Source: Lentzea nigeriaca (GTDB taxonomy: Bacteria; Actinomycetota; Actinomycetes; Mycobacteriales; Pseudonocardiaceae). From it: 64,000 nt of DNA. This document shows, in pieces, positions 50,176-57,698 of this stretch. Location: assembly GCF_016907955.1 (NCBI RefSeq), contig NZ_JAFBCX010000007.1:336849-400848 (forward strand). Reading direction: 5' to 3'. Position 1 is the stretch's first letter. The number at the start of each line of letters is the position of its first letter. Position numbers and translations under genes: made by a program. The notes below the pieces were generated by a model, which saw nothing but the letters and a program-made list of their open reading frames with translations, was not told where the DNA came from and made no database searches.

Positions 50176-52347
50176 GTGATCGCCGCCGAGTCCACCGAGC
50201 TCTTCGTCGGGCCTCGGACCGCGCTGCTGCAGGTGGTGCGGGTGACCTCGCCTACGTCGGCGGGACCGGTGCACGCGCACGTCTCCGGACCTGGCCTGCA
50301 CTCGCCGCGGCACGGCGGGGCGCTGCTGCCGGGACCGTTCGGCTACGAGGTGGCCGTCGACGTTTCCGAGCACTCCCCCGGCGCCGTGGTGCCCGCTCAG
50401 GCCGTCCTGCGGTCTGCCGACGGTGAGGAATCGTGCTCGTTTTCGCTGGTTGTGGGCACTCCGGGATGGACCGTGCACCTCGTCGGGCACGTGGCGGCCG
50501 ATGCGCCTTTCCCGGTGTTGCGCGCTCATCTGGACCTGGCTCTGACCGATCCCGCCTACCGGTTCGCCGTGACGTCCGTGGAGTTGCTGCAGCCTTACTG
50601 GGACACGTTCCCGCAGCACCGCTCGCTGCTGCTGCGGCTGATCTCCGAGGGACGGGTCGAGGTCGTCGGCTCTCCGTCCAATGTGGTCGGTGTGGCGCCG
50701 TTGCTCTGGTCGCTGCCGCCCGGATCGCCCTTGGAGGCTTCCTCACTGGTGGAGGCCGAGCGGTCGGTCTACACGTCGTTCCTGGCACTGCGGTCCTCGG
50801 GATCCGCGATGCACGTGATGCTGCCCGTCGGAGCGCCGCACTCGATGCCGTCGCCGTGGACGACCGAGATCCACCACGACTGGCAGTCCCGCTACACGTG
50901 GCCGCGGGTCATCTGCTCGTTGCCGCGCGACTACTACGTTCGCGGCAAGGTGCCCGTTCCTCCTGCTCCGATCGACGACTCACCCGCGGCGGTGTTCGCG
51001 ACGCACGCTGCCCGGCTGACCGGAGCGGCCTACCCGGCCGCTGCGCTTGTGCGGGCTGCGGCGGCGCATCCGCGTGAGGCTTTCGACCTGCACTCGGACA
51101 TCATCTCGCGGTCGCTGTCGGCGTTGACGTCCACTGTGGACTCTTCGGTGATCGTGTGGAACCCGTTGAACCTGCCGTGCACCGACGTGGTCTCGGTGCA
51201 CCTGCCTTCTCCTCGCAACGTGCACGTCGCCCACGACGGTGAGGCCCTGCCGACGCTGGTCGACGGGAGCACCGTGACGTTCCTGGCGCGCGACGTACCG
51301 CCGCACGGGTGGCGGACGTGTTCGTTGGTCGAGGACGACGTCGACCACGGCTGGAAGCAGGGCTTCGGCACGGAGATCGCGTCCACGCACTACGTGCTGA
51401 CGTACGACCCGATCGCGTCACTGGTCGCTGTGGACGGTCCTGTGCTGGAGCCTCCCAGGCTGACCGGGCCGGTGACGGTCTGGCACAGCGAGGTCGGCGA
51501 GAAGATGGTCGGGTCGTCGACCTTCACGCTGTGGCACGAGGTCGACCACCTCGGACCTTCCCCGCTCGTGGGCGTGCTGGGCACGCGGTCGCCGGCGCAC
51601 GGGACGCTGCCCGACGTGGCCCCGCGGCTGTCGGTGGCCGGGCCACCGCTGGGGCCTGCCTCGCCCGCCGTCACGCCGGTGTTCGGGCGGTACTGGCTGC
51701 ACGAGCCGGCGCCGTTGGGCGGTCTCGCCGCGAACGTGCACCTGGAGGTGCTCGGTCCGACCCGGCTGCGGGTGGTCGCGGTCTCGGACGGGGACGCGTT
51801 CGAGGGTGTCGTCCGGTTGTCGCTGCCGGACGGGTGGTCGGCGTCGTGGGACGAGTTGCCGGTGTCGCTGTCCGCCGGTGGGTTCGTGTCGGCCGACGTG
51901 AGATTGGTGCCGCCGCGGACTCCTGGCTGTTATCCGGTGCTGGCCACTTTGGAGGGACTGCCGTTCGAGGTCTACGACGTCGTGCTGCTGACCGTGCCCG
52001 AGTGGGACTTCGAGGACCCCGTCGAGGTGCTGTGGGTGGCTTCGTCGCCCGCGGTGGTGTCCGTTGCGCCGGGCTCCTCTTCCGTGCTGCGGGTCGTGCT
52101 GGCTTCCGGCGCGCACGGGGACCTGCCGGTGCAGGCGTGGATGTTGTCGCCGCGGGAGACCTGGGAGCTGGTCGGGCCGTTCAGCTTGTCCGGTCTCCTG
52201 CCCGCTCAAGGCCGGTTGGCGCTCGACTTCACGGTGTCGGCGCCGGTGTGGGCCACGCCAGGCTCGTGGTCGGCGGTCGCGAAGGTGGCGGCCGGTGAGC
52301 TGGTCAGGACCTCTCCTGTCATCCGGCTCGAAATCGGTGCGGGGTGA
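50176..52347 (+). CDS. Degenerate GH38-like protein with NEW3-type domain
   Basis: A 723-residue protein. Residues about 95-200 align with the GH38 alpha-mannosidase N-domain (WTVHLVGHVAAD, then YRFAVTSVELLQPYWDTFPQ, LISEGRVEVVGSPSN). However, the zinc motif HSH-x-D has become GHVAAD (104-109) and about 150 residues including the nucleophile region are missing. The rest is beta-sandwich (VIVWNPLNLPCTDVVSVHLP; SPLVGVLGTRSPAHGTLPDV) with a NEW3-like domain near 590-640 (LSAGGFVSADVRLVPPRTPG). It is probably not an active mannosidase; carbohydrate binding is possible. GTG 50176 has no clear ribosome site. Confidence 0.7.
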   Translation: MIAAESTELFVGPRTALLQVVRVTSPTSAGPVHAHVSGPGLHSPRHGGALLPGPFGYEVAVDVSEHSPGAVVPAQAVLRSADGEESCSFSLVVGTPGWTVHLVGHVAADAPFPVLRAHLDLALTDPAYRFAVTSVELLQPYWDTFPQHRSLLLRLISEGRVEVVGSPSNVVGVAPLLWSLPPGSPLEASSLVEAERSVYTSFLALRSSGSAMHVMLPVGAPHSMPSPWTTEIHHDWQSRYTWPRVICSLPRDYYVRGKVPVPPAPIDDSPAAVFATHAARLTGAAYPAAALVRAAAAHPREAFDLHSDIISRSLSALTSTVDSSVIVWNPLNLPCTDVVSVHLPSPRNVHVAHDGEALPTLVDGSTVTFLARDVPPHGWRTCSLVEDDVDHGWKQGFGTEIASTHYVLTYDPIASLVAVDGPVLEPPRLTGPVTVWHSEVGEKMVGSSTFTLWHEVDHLGPSPLVGVLGTRSPAHGTLPDVAPRLSVAGPPLGPASPAVTPVFGRYWLHEPAPLGGLAANVHLEVLGPTRLRVVAVSDGDAFEGVVRLSLPDGWSASWDELPVSLSAGGFVSADVRLVPPRTPGCYPVLATLEGLPFEVYDVVLLTVPEWDFEDPVEVLWVASSPAVVSVAPGSSSVLRVVLASGAHGDLPVQAWMLSPRETWELVGPFSLSGLLPAQGRLALDFTVSAPVWATPGSWSAVAKVAAGELVRTSPVIRLEIGAG

Positions 52348-52374
52348 GTCGGCAAGATCCATAGGCTGCCGTGC

Positions 52375-52890
52375 ATGATGCATCCGGATGAGGCCGAGCT
52401 GGTCCGGTTCGCGCTCGAGTGCGCGCCGGAGCAACGAGAGGAAGCCGTTCTCGCGTTGATCGAGACCGAGTCGACCGAGATCGTGAAGGTCTGCGACCGC
52501 CTGTTCCGTGACGACGAGGGACTGGCCGGTCGGTTGCTGGCACGCCTGACCGGCGGCGCGACCGCCGAGTCGGTGATCGAGGACCTGCGGACCGGCGGGG
52601 TGCCCGGCGTCCCGTGGATCATCGCGGCGGAAGCCCTGGCCGCACACGGAGCCGAAGTCGTGCCGGCGCTGGTCACCGCGCTCGAGTCGTTCCCGCTGCC
52701 CGCAGAGCAGACGGAGCTTTGGATGCGGGACGAGTCGGCGAAGTACCGCCTGATGCACGCGCTGGAGAAGATCGGCCCGCCCGCCGCGGCCGCAGTGCCG
52801 GTGCTGACGGCCATCAGCACCGATCGCGAGGCGTACCGCGACAGCCGGTGGCAGGCGGAGCAGGCACTCGAGGCGATCAACCCCGGTTAA
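52375..52890 (+). CDS. HEAT-repeat-like hypothetical protein
   Basis: A 171-residue, wholly helical, acidic protein. The C-terminal half has HEAT/PBS-like helix pairs (PWIIAAEALAAHGAEVVPAL, LMHALEKIGPPAAAAVPVLT, SRWQAEQALEAINPG), and the N-terminal half is similar but looser (EAELVRFALECAPEQREEAV). It is probably a protein-interaction module. Starts at ATG 52375 or ATG 52378 are equivalent. It lies between the GH38-like and ROK genes with short gaps, so it may be co-transcribed. Function unknown. Confidence 0.7.
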   Translation: MMHPDEAELVRFALECAPEQREEAVLALIETESTEIVKVCDRLFRDDEGLAGRLLARLTGGATAESVIEDLRTGGVPGVPWIIAAEALAAHGAEVVPALVTALESFPLPAEQTELWMRDESAKYRLMHALEKIGPPAAAAVPVLTAISTDREAYRDSRWQAEQALEAINPG

Positions 52891-52901
52891 CATGGGCCAC
52901 C

Positions 52902-53792
52902 GTGACTGATCTGGTGCTGGCACTGGACTTCGGCGGCACCAAGATCGCTGCCGCCCTGGTGGACCCCTCGGGTGCCGTGGTGCGTTCGTCGCGGGTGCCC
53001 ACGCCGACCTCCGACCCCTGGGACGCCGTCGTGTCGGTGGTGTCGTCGGTGGTGCGGGGTGAGCCCGTCTCCGGTGTCGGCATCGCTTCCGCCGGGCCCG
53101 TGGACACCGTCGCCGGCACCGTCTCGCCGATCAACGTGCCCTCGTGGCAGGCGTTTCCGCTGCGGTCCGCGGTGTCGTCGTTGTTCCCCGGAGTGCCGGT
53201 GGAACTGGCTGGCGACGGCGTGTGCATGGCACTGGGCGAGCACTGGCGCGGGGCCGGGCAGGGCAGCAGGTTCATGGTCGGGCTGGTCGTGTCGACCGGT
53301 GTCGGCGGCGGGCTGGTGCTCGACGGACGGCCGTTCGGCGGGCGGACCGGCAATGCCGGACACATCGGCCACATCGTCGTCGAACCCGGCGGTGAGCCCT
53401 GCACGTGCGGCGGGCGCGGGTGCGTCGAGACCGTGGCCGGTGGGCCCCGGATGGTGGCGTGGGCGCGACGGGCAGGGTGGCAGGCGCCGGACGACGCGGA
53501 CGCCGCCGTGCTGGCCGCCGCGGCGCTGGCCGGGGACGAGATCCCGCTCGAGGCGTTCGACCGGGCCGGGCAGGCCGTCGGGATGGCGATCGCCGGGGCT
53601 GCCGCGGTGTGCGACCTGGAGCTCGCGGTCATCGGTGGTGGGGTGGCGCAGGCGGGGGAGCTGCTGTTCGACCCGGTGCGGAGGGCGTTGAAGACGCACG
53701 CCGGGTTGTCGTACCTGGCCGGGCTCGAGGTGCGGGCCGCTCGGCTGGCTGGCGAGGCCGGGCTGGTGGGGGCGGCGGCGCTGGTGCGCTAG
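52902..53792 (+). CDS. ROK family sugar kinase (glucokinase-like)
   Basis: A 296-residue kinase. The phosphate-1 motif is VLALDFGGTKIAAALVDPSG. The catalytic Asp lies near ELAGDGVCMALGEHWRGAGQ, and the phosphate-2 motif is LVVSTGVGGGLVLDGRPFGG. The ROK zinc site is GHIVVEPGGEPCTCGGRGCV with three Cys and His. A HTH repressor domain is absent, so it is a kinase rather than a ROK regulator. The substrate is glucose, N-acetylglucosamine or a similar sugar. GTG 52902 is 11 nt after the preceding stop. Confidence 0.9.
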   Translation: MTDLVLALDFGGTKIAAALVDPSGAVVRSSRVPTPTSDPWDAVVSVVSSVVRGEPVSGVGIASAGPVDTVAGTVSPINVPSWQAFPLRSAVSSLFPGVPVELAGDGVCMALGEHWRGAGQGSRFMVGLVVSTGVGGGLVLDGRPFGGRTGNAGHIGHIVVEPGGEPCTCGGRGCVETVAGGPRMVAWARRAGWQAPDDADAAVLAAAALAGDEIPLEAFDRAGQAVGMAIAGAAAVCDLELAVIGGGVAQAGELLFDPVRRALKTHAGLSYLAGLEVRAARLAGEAGLVGAAALVR

Positions 53793-53855
53793 GCGCGCTC
53801 GCGCAGGGGTCCCCCTGGGTGTCGGGTCCCCCGCGACCCAACGTACCGAGCAGGT

Positions 53856-54060
53856 CTGACAGTCAGCCCGCGTCGCGGTGTCAGACGCTCTCCTGACAGT
53901 CAGGCCGCCTCGCGGTGTCAGGCCGCCATCCTGACAATCAGGCCGCCTCGCGGGTGTCAGAGAACGCCATCCGACAGTCAGGCCGCCTCGCGGGTGTCAG
54001 AACGCCATCCGACAGTCAGGCCTCGCAGATCTCAGATCCCGTCCGACGGTCAGACCGCCT
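53856..54060. repeat. Six tandem 34-40 bp repeats overlapping the 3' end of pxpA
   Basis: Units beginning CTGACAGTCAG or CCGACAGTCAGGCCGCCTCG start at 53856, 53893, 53931, 53971, 54009 and 54043. Most contain the inverted words TGACA and TGTCA, so each may form a small hairpin. The last unit covers the stop codon and final codons of pxpA (stop at 54050-54052), so the array looks like repeated copies of that gene end. It also fills the gap after the ROK gene. Confidence 0.8.
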
Positions 54061-54829
54061 TGCGGGTGTGGCGCAGCGGCGACTCCACGCGGCCGACCGC
54101 GACCCCGGCCGATTCCAGGGCCGCGCGGACCGCACGAGCGATCTCCACGGCGTTCGGGGTGTCGCCGTGCACGCAGATCGAGTCGGCCGCGATGCGCACC
54201 GGACGTCCGCTGACGCTGCGCACCCAGCCCTCGGTCGCGAGCTGGACGCACCGCGCAGCGATCTCGGCCGGGTCGCGCAGGACGGCGCCGGGCTCGCCGC
54301 GCGGCACCAGCGTTCCCGCGGCGGTGTAGGCGCGGTCGGCGAAGGCCTCGTGCCACACGCGCAGGCCCGCCACCGAGGCACGCTTCAGCCAGACCGCACC
54401 CGGCGGGCCCAGGACGGCCAGGGACGGGTCGAACAGCCGGATCGCGTCCACCACGGCGTCGGCCTGGGCCTCGTGGCGGAACAGGGCGTTGTAGAGAGCG
54501 CCGTGCGGCTTCACGTAGGACACCCGTGTTCCGGCGGCACGCGCGAACACCGACAGCGCTCCCAGCTGGGCCAGGACCTCGTTGGTCAGCGTGTCCGGTG
54601 CGACGTCGATGAACCTGCGGCCGAACCCTGGGAGGTCGCGGTAGCCGACGTGCGCGCCGACGGCGACCCCTGCCTCGGCTGCCAGGGCGCACACCTCGCG
54701 CATCGTGTCGGCGTCGCCGGCGTGGTAGCCACATGCGATGTTCGCGCTGGTCACGACCTTCAACAGGGCACGGTCATCGCCCAGCGCCCACTGGCCGAAG
54801 CCCTCGCCGAGATCTGCGTTCAGGTCCAT
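54050..54829 (-). CDS. pxpA: 5-oxoprolinase subunit A (LamB/YcsF family)
   Basis: A 259-residue LamB/YcsF protein. The N-terminus MDLNADLGEGFGQWALGDDR is the family signature, and SANIACGYHAGDADTMREVC, VGAHVGYRDLPGFGRRFIDV, YVKPHGALYNALFRHEAQAD and ADSICVHGDTPNAVEIAR contain the conserved His/Asp residues. PxpA works with PxpB and PxpC to hydrolyse 5-oxoproline (pyroglutamate) to glutamate with ATP; the B and C genes are not in this window. ATG 54829 follows GGAGGACGGCC. The 3' end lies within a tandem repeat array. It is divergent from a GntR regulator. Confidence 0.93.
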   Translation of the reverse strand: MDLNADLGEGFGQWALGDDRALLKVVTSANIACGYHAGDADTMREVCALAAEAGVAVGAHVGYRDLPGFGRRFIDVAPDTLTNEVLAQLGALSVFARAAGTRVSYVKPHGALYNALFRHEAQADAVVDAIRLFDPSLAVLGPPGAVWLKRASVAGLRVWHEAFADRAYTAAGTLVPRGEPGAVLRDPAEIAARCVQLATEGWVRSVSGRPVRIAADSICVHGDTPNAVEIARAVRAALESAGVAVGRVESPLRHTRKAV

Positions 54830-54857
54830 GGCCGTCCTCCAACCTGCCGGTTTGTTG

Positions 54858-54879
54858 GATTGTAGGATTGTTGAACGAT
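54858..54879. promoter_or_regulatory. GntR-type operator candidate, pxpA-gntR divergent promoter
   Basis: GATTGTAGG ATTGTTGAACGAT contains a near-palindrome centred on G (ATTGTT-G-AACGAT, 54867-54879). It lies between the divergent starts of pxpA (54829) and gntR (54924) and is unusually AT-rich. A very similar 22-bp element is inside the gntR gene at 55502-55523. Confidence 0.65.
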
Positions 54880-54923
54880 TCGACGATACTGCAATCGAAC
54901 GATCCTGCAAATAGACTTGGCAG

Positions 54924-55610
54924 GTGACTGAGAGCTGGGTGTCGACGCTGGCGCAGAACAAGTCCAACCTGGAGCGTGCGAGCACCGCGCAGAAAGTCGC
55001 CGACATGCTGCGTGAGCAGGTGCTCGACGGCGAACTGGCACCGGGGCTGCGGCTCAGCGAGGAGGCGATCGGCGGCGCGCTCGGGGTCAGCCGCAACACG
55101 CTGCGCGAAGCGTTCCGGTTGCTCACGCGAGACCGGATCCTGGTGCACGAGCACAGCCGCGGGGTGTTCGTCCGCACGCCGACCGCCGACGACGTGCGCG
55201 ACCTCTACGCCGCCCGCAGGGTGATCGAGTGCGGCGCGCTGCGGCGCTGGAACGACGTCACCGAGGCACAGCGGGAAGCCGTCCGCTCACCGGTCCTCCG
55301 TGCCGTGGCCCGGGCAGAGAAGAACGACTTCAGCAAGACGGGCACCGCCAACATCCAGTTCCACCGCGGCATCGTCCGACTCGCGGACAGCGTCCGGCTG
55401 ACCGACGAGTCCGACCGCCTGTTCGCCGAGCTCATGCTCGCATTCCGAGTCGCTCGCGAGATGGACGAGTTCCATCGAACCTACCTGCCCTGGAATCGTA
55501 GGATCGTAGAATTGTTGAACAATGGGACCGTTGAGCAAGCGGTCGAGCAGCTAGCCGAGTACTTCGACGCCGCGGAGCAGGACCTCGTCGGACGCCTGAC
55601 GCGGCGTTAA
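54924..55610 (+). CDS. GntR family regulator, FadR/FCD subfamily
   Basis: A 228-residue repressor. The winged helix is TAQKVADMLREQVLDGELAP, LRLSEEAIGGALGVSRNTLR, EAFRLLTRDRILVHEHSRGV, FVRTPTADDV. The helical FCD effector domain covers about 95-220, with metal or ligand residues in TANIQFHRGIVRLADS and AFRVAREMDEFHRTYLPWNR. Being divergent from pxpA, it probably responds to 5-oxoproline or a related carboxylate and controls pxpA and perhaps the downstream transporter. GTG 54924 starts the protein. The region encoding VELLNNG carries a copy of the upstream operator-like motif. Confidence 0.88.
   Translation: MTESWVSTLAQNKSNLERASTAQKVADMLREQVLDGELAPGLRLSEEAIGGALGVSRNTLREAFRLLTRDRILVHEHSRGVFVRTPTADDVRDLYAARRVIECGALRRWNDVTEAQREAVRSPVLRAVARAEKNDFSKTGTANIQFHRGIVRLADSVRLTDESDRLFAELMLAFRVAREMDEFHRTYLPWNRRIVELLNNGTVEQAVEQLAEYFDAAEQDLVGRLTRR
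55502..55523. promoter_or_regulatory. Intragenic copy of the GntR operator-like motif
   Basis: GATCGTAGA ATTGTTGAACAAT matches 19 of 22 positions of the element at 54858-54879 and contains the perfect palindrome ATTGTT-G-AACAAT (55511-55523). It lies in the gntR coding sequence, about 200 bp before the DUF3311 gene, where a bound repressor could block transcription into the transporter. Confidence 0.6.
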
Positions 55611-55727
55611 TCCAGCGTTAATCCAAAGGGAGTGTTAAGCCGAGTGCAACGATTCCGATCACGGAGCTGACGGACCGTGTCATCAGGCCTAACATCCGCG
55701 CAACACCGCGTACACGGAGGGCCCACC

Positions 55728-55994
55728 ATGCCGTCGGATCCCAAGACCGGCTTGCGCTGGAGCAACTGGAACCTGTTGCTGCTCGTTCCGCTGCTCATGC
55801 TCATCACGCCGTGGTTCAACATCGACCAGCCCCGTCTCTTCGGGCTGCCGTTCTTCTACTGGTACCAGTTCGCGTTCGTGCCCCTCGGCGTGCTGTGCGT
55901 GGGCCTGGTCTACGTCAAGACCAAGGACAAGCCGGTCGTCACCGGGAAGCCGGACAAGCTGGGCGTCGACGACCTGGACGAGGGAGCGAAGTGA
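55728..55994 (+). CDS. DUF3311 small membrane protein, symporter partner
   Basis: An 88-residue protein with two TM segments (WNLLLLVPLLMLITPWFNID, FYWYQFAFVPLGVLCVGLVY), the FGLPFFYWYQF DUF3311 motif between them, and a charged C-terminal tail. DUF3311 proteins are encoded directly before SSS symporters and are thought to be accessory subunits, like the small partners of other SSS transporters. ATG 55728 follows GGAGGGCCCACC. The stop and the next start overlap as TGATG. Confidence 0.88.
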   Translation: MPSDPKTGLRWSNWNLLLLVPLLMLITPWFNIDQPRLFGLPFFYWYQFAFVPLGVLCVGLVYVKTKDKPVVTGKPDKLGVDDLDEGAK

Positions 55995-57628
55995 TGCAGT
56001 GGACTGAGCTGATCGTTTTCAGCGCCCTCTTCCTGCTCGTCACCGTCATGGGCTTCGTGGCCGCGCGGTGGCAGAAGGGCGACACGCTCGACCACCTCGA
56101 CGAGTGGGGTCTGGGCGGTAGGAAGTTCGGCAGCTGGATCACGTGGTTCCTGGTCGGCGGTGACCTCTACACCGCCTACACGTTCGTGGCGGTGCCGGCG
56201 CTGATGTTCGGCGCGGGCGCGACCGGGTTCTTCGCGCTGCCGTACACGGTGATCCTGTACCCGATCGTGTTCCTGCCGCTGGTTCGCATGTGGTCGGTCA
56301 GCCGCGTGCACGGCTACGTCACGCCGGCCGACTTCGTGAAGGGCCGCTACGGCTCGCACTGGCTGGCGCTGCTGATCGCCATCACCGGCATCGTCGCGAC
56401 CATGCCGTACATCGCGCTGCAGCTCGTCGGCCTCGAGGCCGTGCTGCGGTCGATGGGCCTCAACGGCGGCGGCATCCTCGGCCACCTGCCGCTGTTCATC
56501 GCGTTCGTGATCCTCGCGCTCTACACCTACCAGTCCGGTCTGCGGGCACCCGCGCTGATCGCGTTCGTCAAGGACATCCTGATCTACCTGGTCATCCTCG
56601 TCGCGATCGTCTACCTGCCCGCGAAGTTCGGCGGATGGGGCGAGATCTTCAACCACGCGCAGGCCAAGTTCGACGGCACGCCGTCCAAGACCGACGGCAT
56701 CCTGCTGACCGGCACCAACCAGCTGCAGTACGCCACGCTGGCGCTCGGCAGCGCGCTGGCGCTGTTCCTCTACCCCCACTCGCTGACCGGCATCCTGGCA
56801 AGCCGCGGGCGCAACGTCATCAAGCGCAACATGGTCGCGCTGCCGGCGTACTCGCTGGTGCTGGGCCTGCTGGCGCTGCTCGGCTTCGTCGCGATCAGCG
56901 CGGGCACCAAGCCGATCGTCAACCAGGCGACCGGCCGTCCCGACACCAACACGATCGTGCCGGAGCTCTTCGGCCACAACTTCCCGTCGTGGTTCGCGGG
57001 TGTCGCGTTCGCGGCCATCGGCATCGGCGCGCTGGTGCCGGCGGCGATCATGTCGATCGCGGCGGCGAACCTGTGGACGCGCAACGTCTACAAGGAGTAC
57101 ATCCACAAGCACGCCACCCCGGCGCAGGAGGCCAAGCAGGCCAAGATCGCGTCGCTGGTCGTGAAGTTCGGCGCGGTGGCGTTCATCGTGTTCGTCGACC
57201 CGCAGTTCTCGATCGACCTGCAGCTCATCGGCGGCGTGATGATCCTGCAGACGCTGCCGGCGGTCGCGATCGCGCTCTACACCCGCTGGTTCCACGTCTA
57301 CGGCCTGGTCGCGGGCTGGGTCGCGGGCATGGGCTACGGCATGTGGCTGCTGTACAACATCGGCAACCCGGCCGTGAACAAGGCGCACTTCGCCGGTTCG
57401 GCTCTGCCGCTCGGCAAGATCTCGATCTTCGGCTGGCACCCGTTCGGGGCGTCGACGACGCAGATCTACGTCGGCATCGTCGCGCTCTTCGTCAACCTGC
57501 TGGTAGCGGTGATCGTCACGCTGATCGCCAAGCGGGCCAAGGTGTTCAACGGCACCGACCAGACGGACCCGTCCGACTACCACGTCGACGAGGACAGCCC
57601 GAGGGTCAAGCCCGTCGCGACCCATTGA
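55994..57628 (+). CDS. SSS family monocarboxylate-type symporter (MctP-like)
   Basis: A 544-residue Na+ (or H+) coupled symporter with 13 TM segments. The family signature is HLDEWGLGGRKFGSWITWFL and VGGDLYTAYTFVAVPALMF, and LFLYPHSLTGILASRGRNVI and LVPAAIMSIAAANLWTRNVY are also typical of the monocarboxylate-uptake branch (MctP, lactate/pyruvate/alanine). With pxpA and a GntR regulator upstream, an oxoproline or other carboxylate substrate is plausible but unproven. The C-terminal tail is charged (DPSDYHVDEDSPRVKP). It is co-translated with DUF3311. Confidence 0.92.
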   Translation: MQWTELIVFSALFLLVTVMGFVAARWQKGDTLDHLDEWGLGGRKFGSWITWFLVGGDLYTAYTFVAVPALMFGAGATGFFALPYTVILYPIVFLPLVRMWSVSRVHGYVTPADFVKGRYGSHWLALLIAITGIVATMPYIALQLVGLEAVLRSMGLNGGGILGHLPLFIAFVILALYTYQSGLRAPALIAFVKDILIYLVILVAIVYLPAKFGGWGEIFNHAQAKFDGTPSKTDGILLTGTNQLQYATLALGSALALFLYPHSLTGILASRGRNVIKRNMVALPAYSLVLGLLALLGFVAISAGTKPIVNQATGRPDTNTIVPELFGHNFPSWFAGVAFAAIGIGALVPAAIMSIAAANLWTRNVYKEYIHKHATPAQEAKQAKIASLVVKFGAVAFIVFVDPQFSIDLQLIGGVMILQTLPAVAIALYTRWFHVYGLVAGWVAGMGYGMWLLYNIGNPAVNKAHFAGSALPLGKISIFGWHPFGASTTQIYVGIVALFVNLLVAVIVTLIAKRAKVFNGTDQTDPSDYHVDEDSPRVKPVATH

Positions 57629-57648
57629 GACAACTCAGTTAACGGTAT

Positions 57649-57682
57649 GGGCCACCCGTCGGTTTCGACGGGTGGCCCTTTT
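57649..57682 (+). terminator. Rho-independent terminator of the symporter operon
   Basis: A perfect 13-bp stem (57649-57661 with 57666-57678) and GTTT loop is followed by TTTT. Confidence 0.93.
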
Positions 57683-57698
57683 CCGTTGAGATCGAACC

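Noticed and set aside
47896..50619. 907-codon open frame on the minus strand
   Set aside because: Antisense shadow of the pentapeptide-like gene; the plus-strand gene has a ribosome site, repeats and TM segments.
53856..54060. Possible CRISPR array
   Set aside because: The repeats are directly adjacent, 34-40 bp apart, imperfect, have no unique spacers, and no cas gene is near. They match the end of pxpA.
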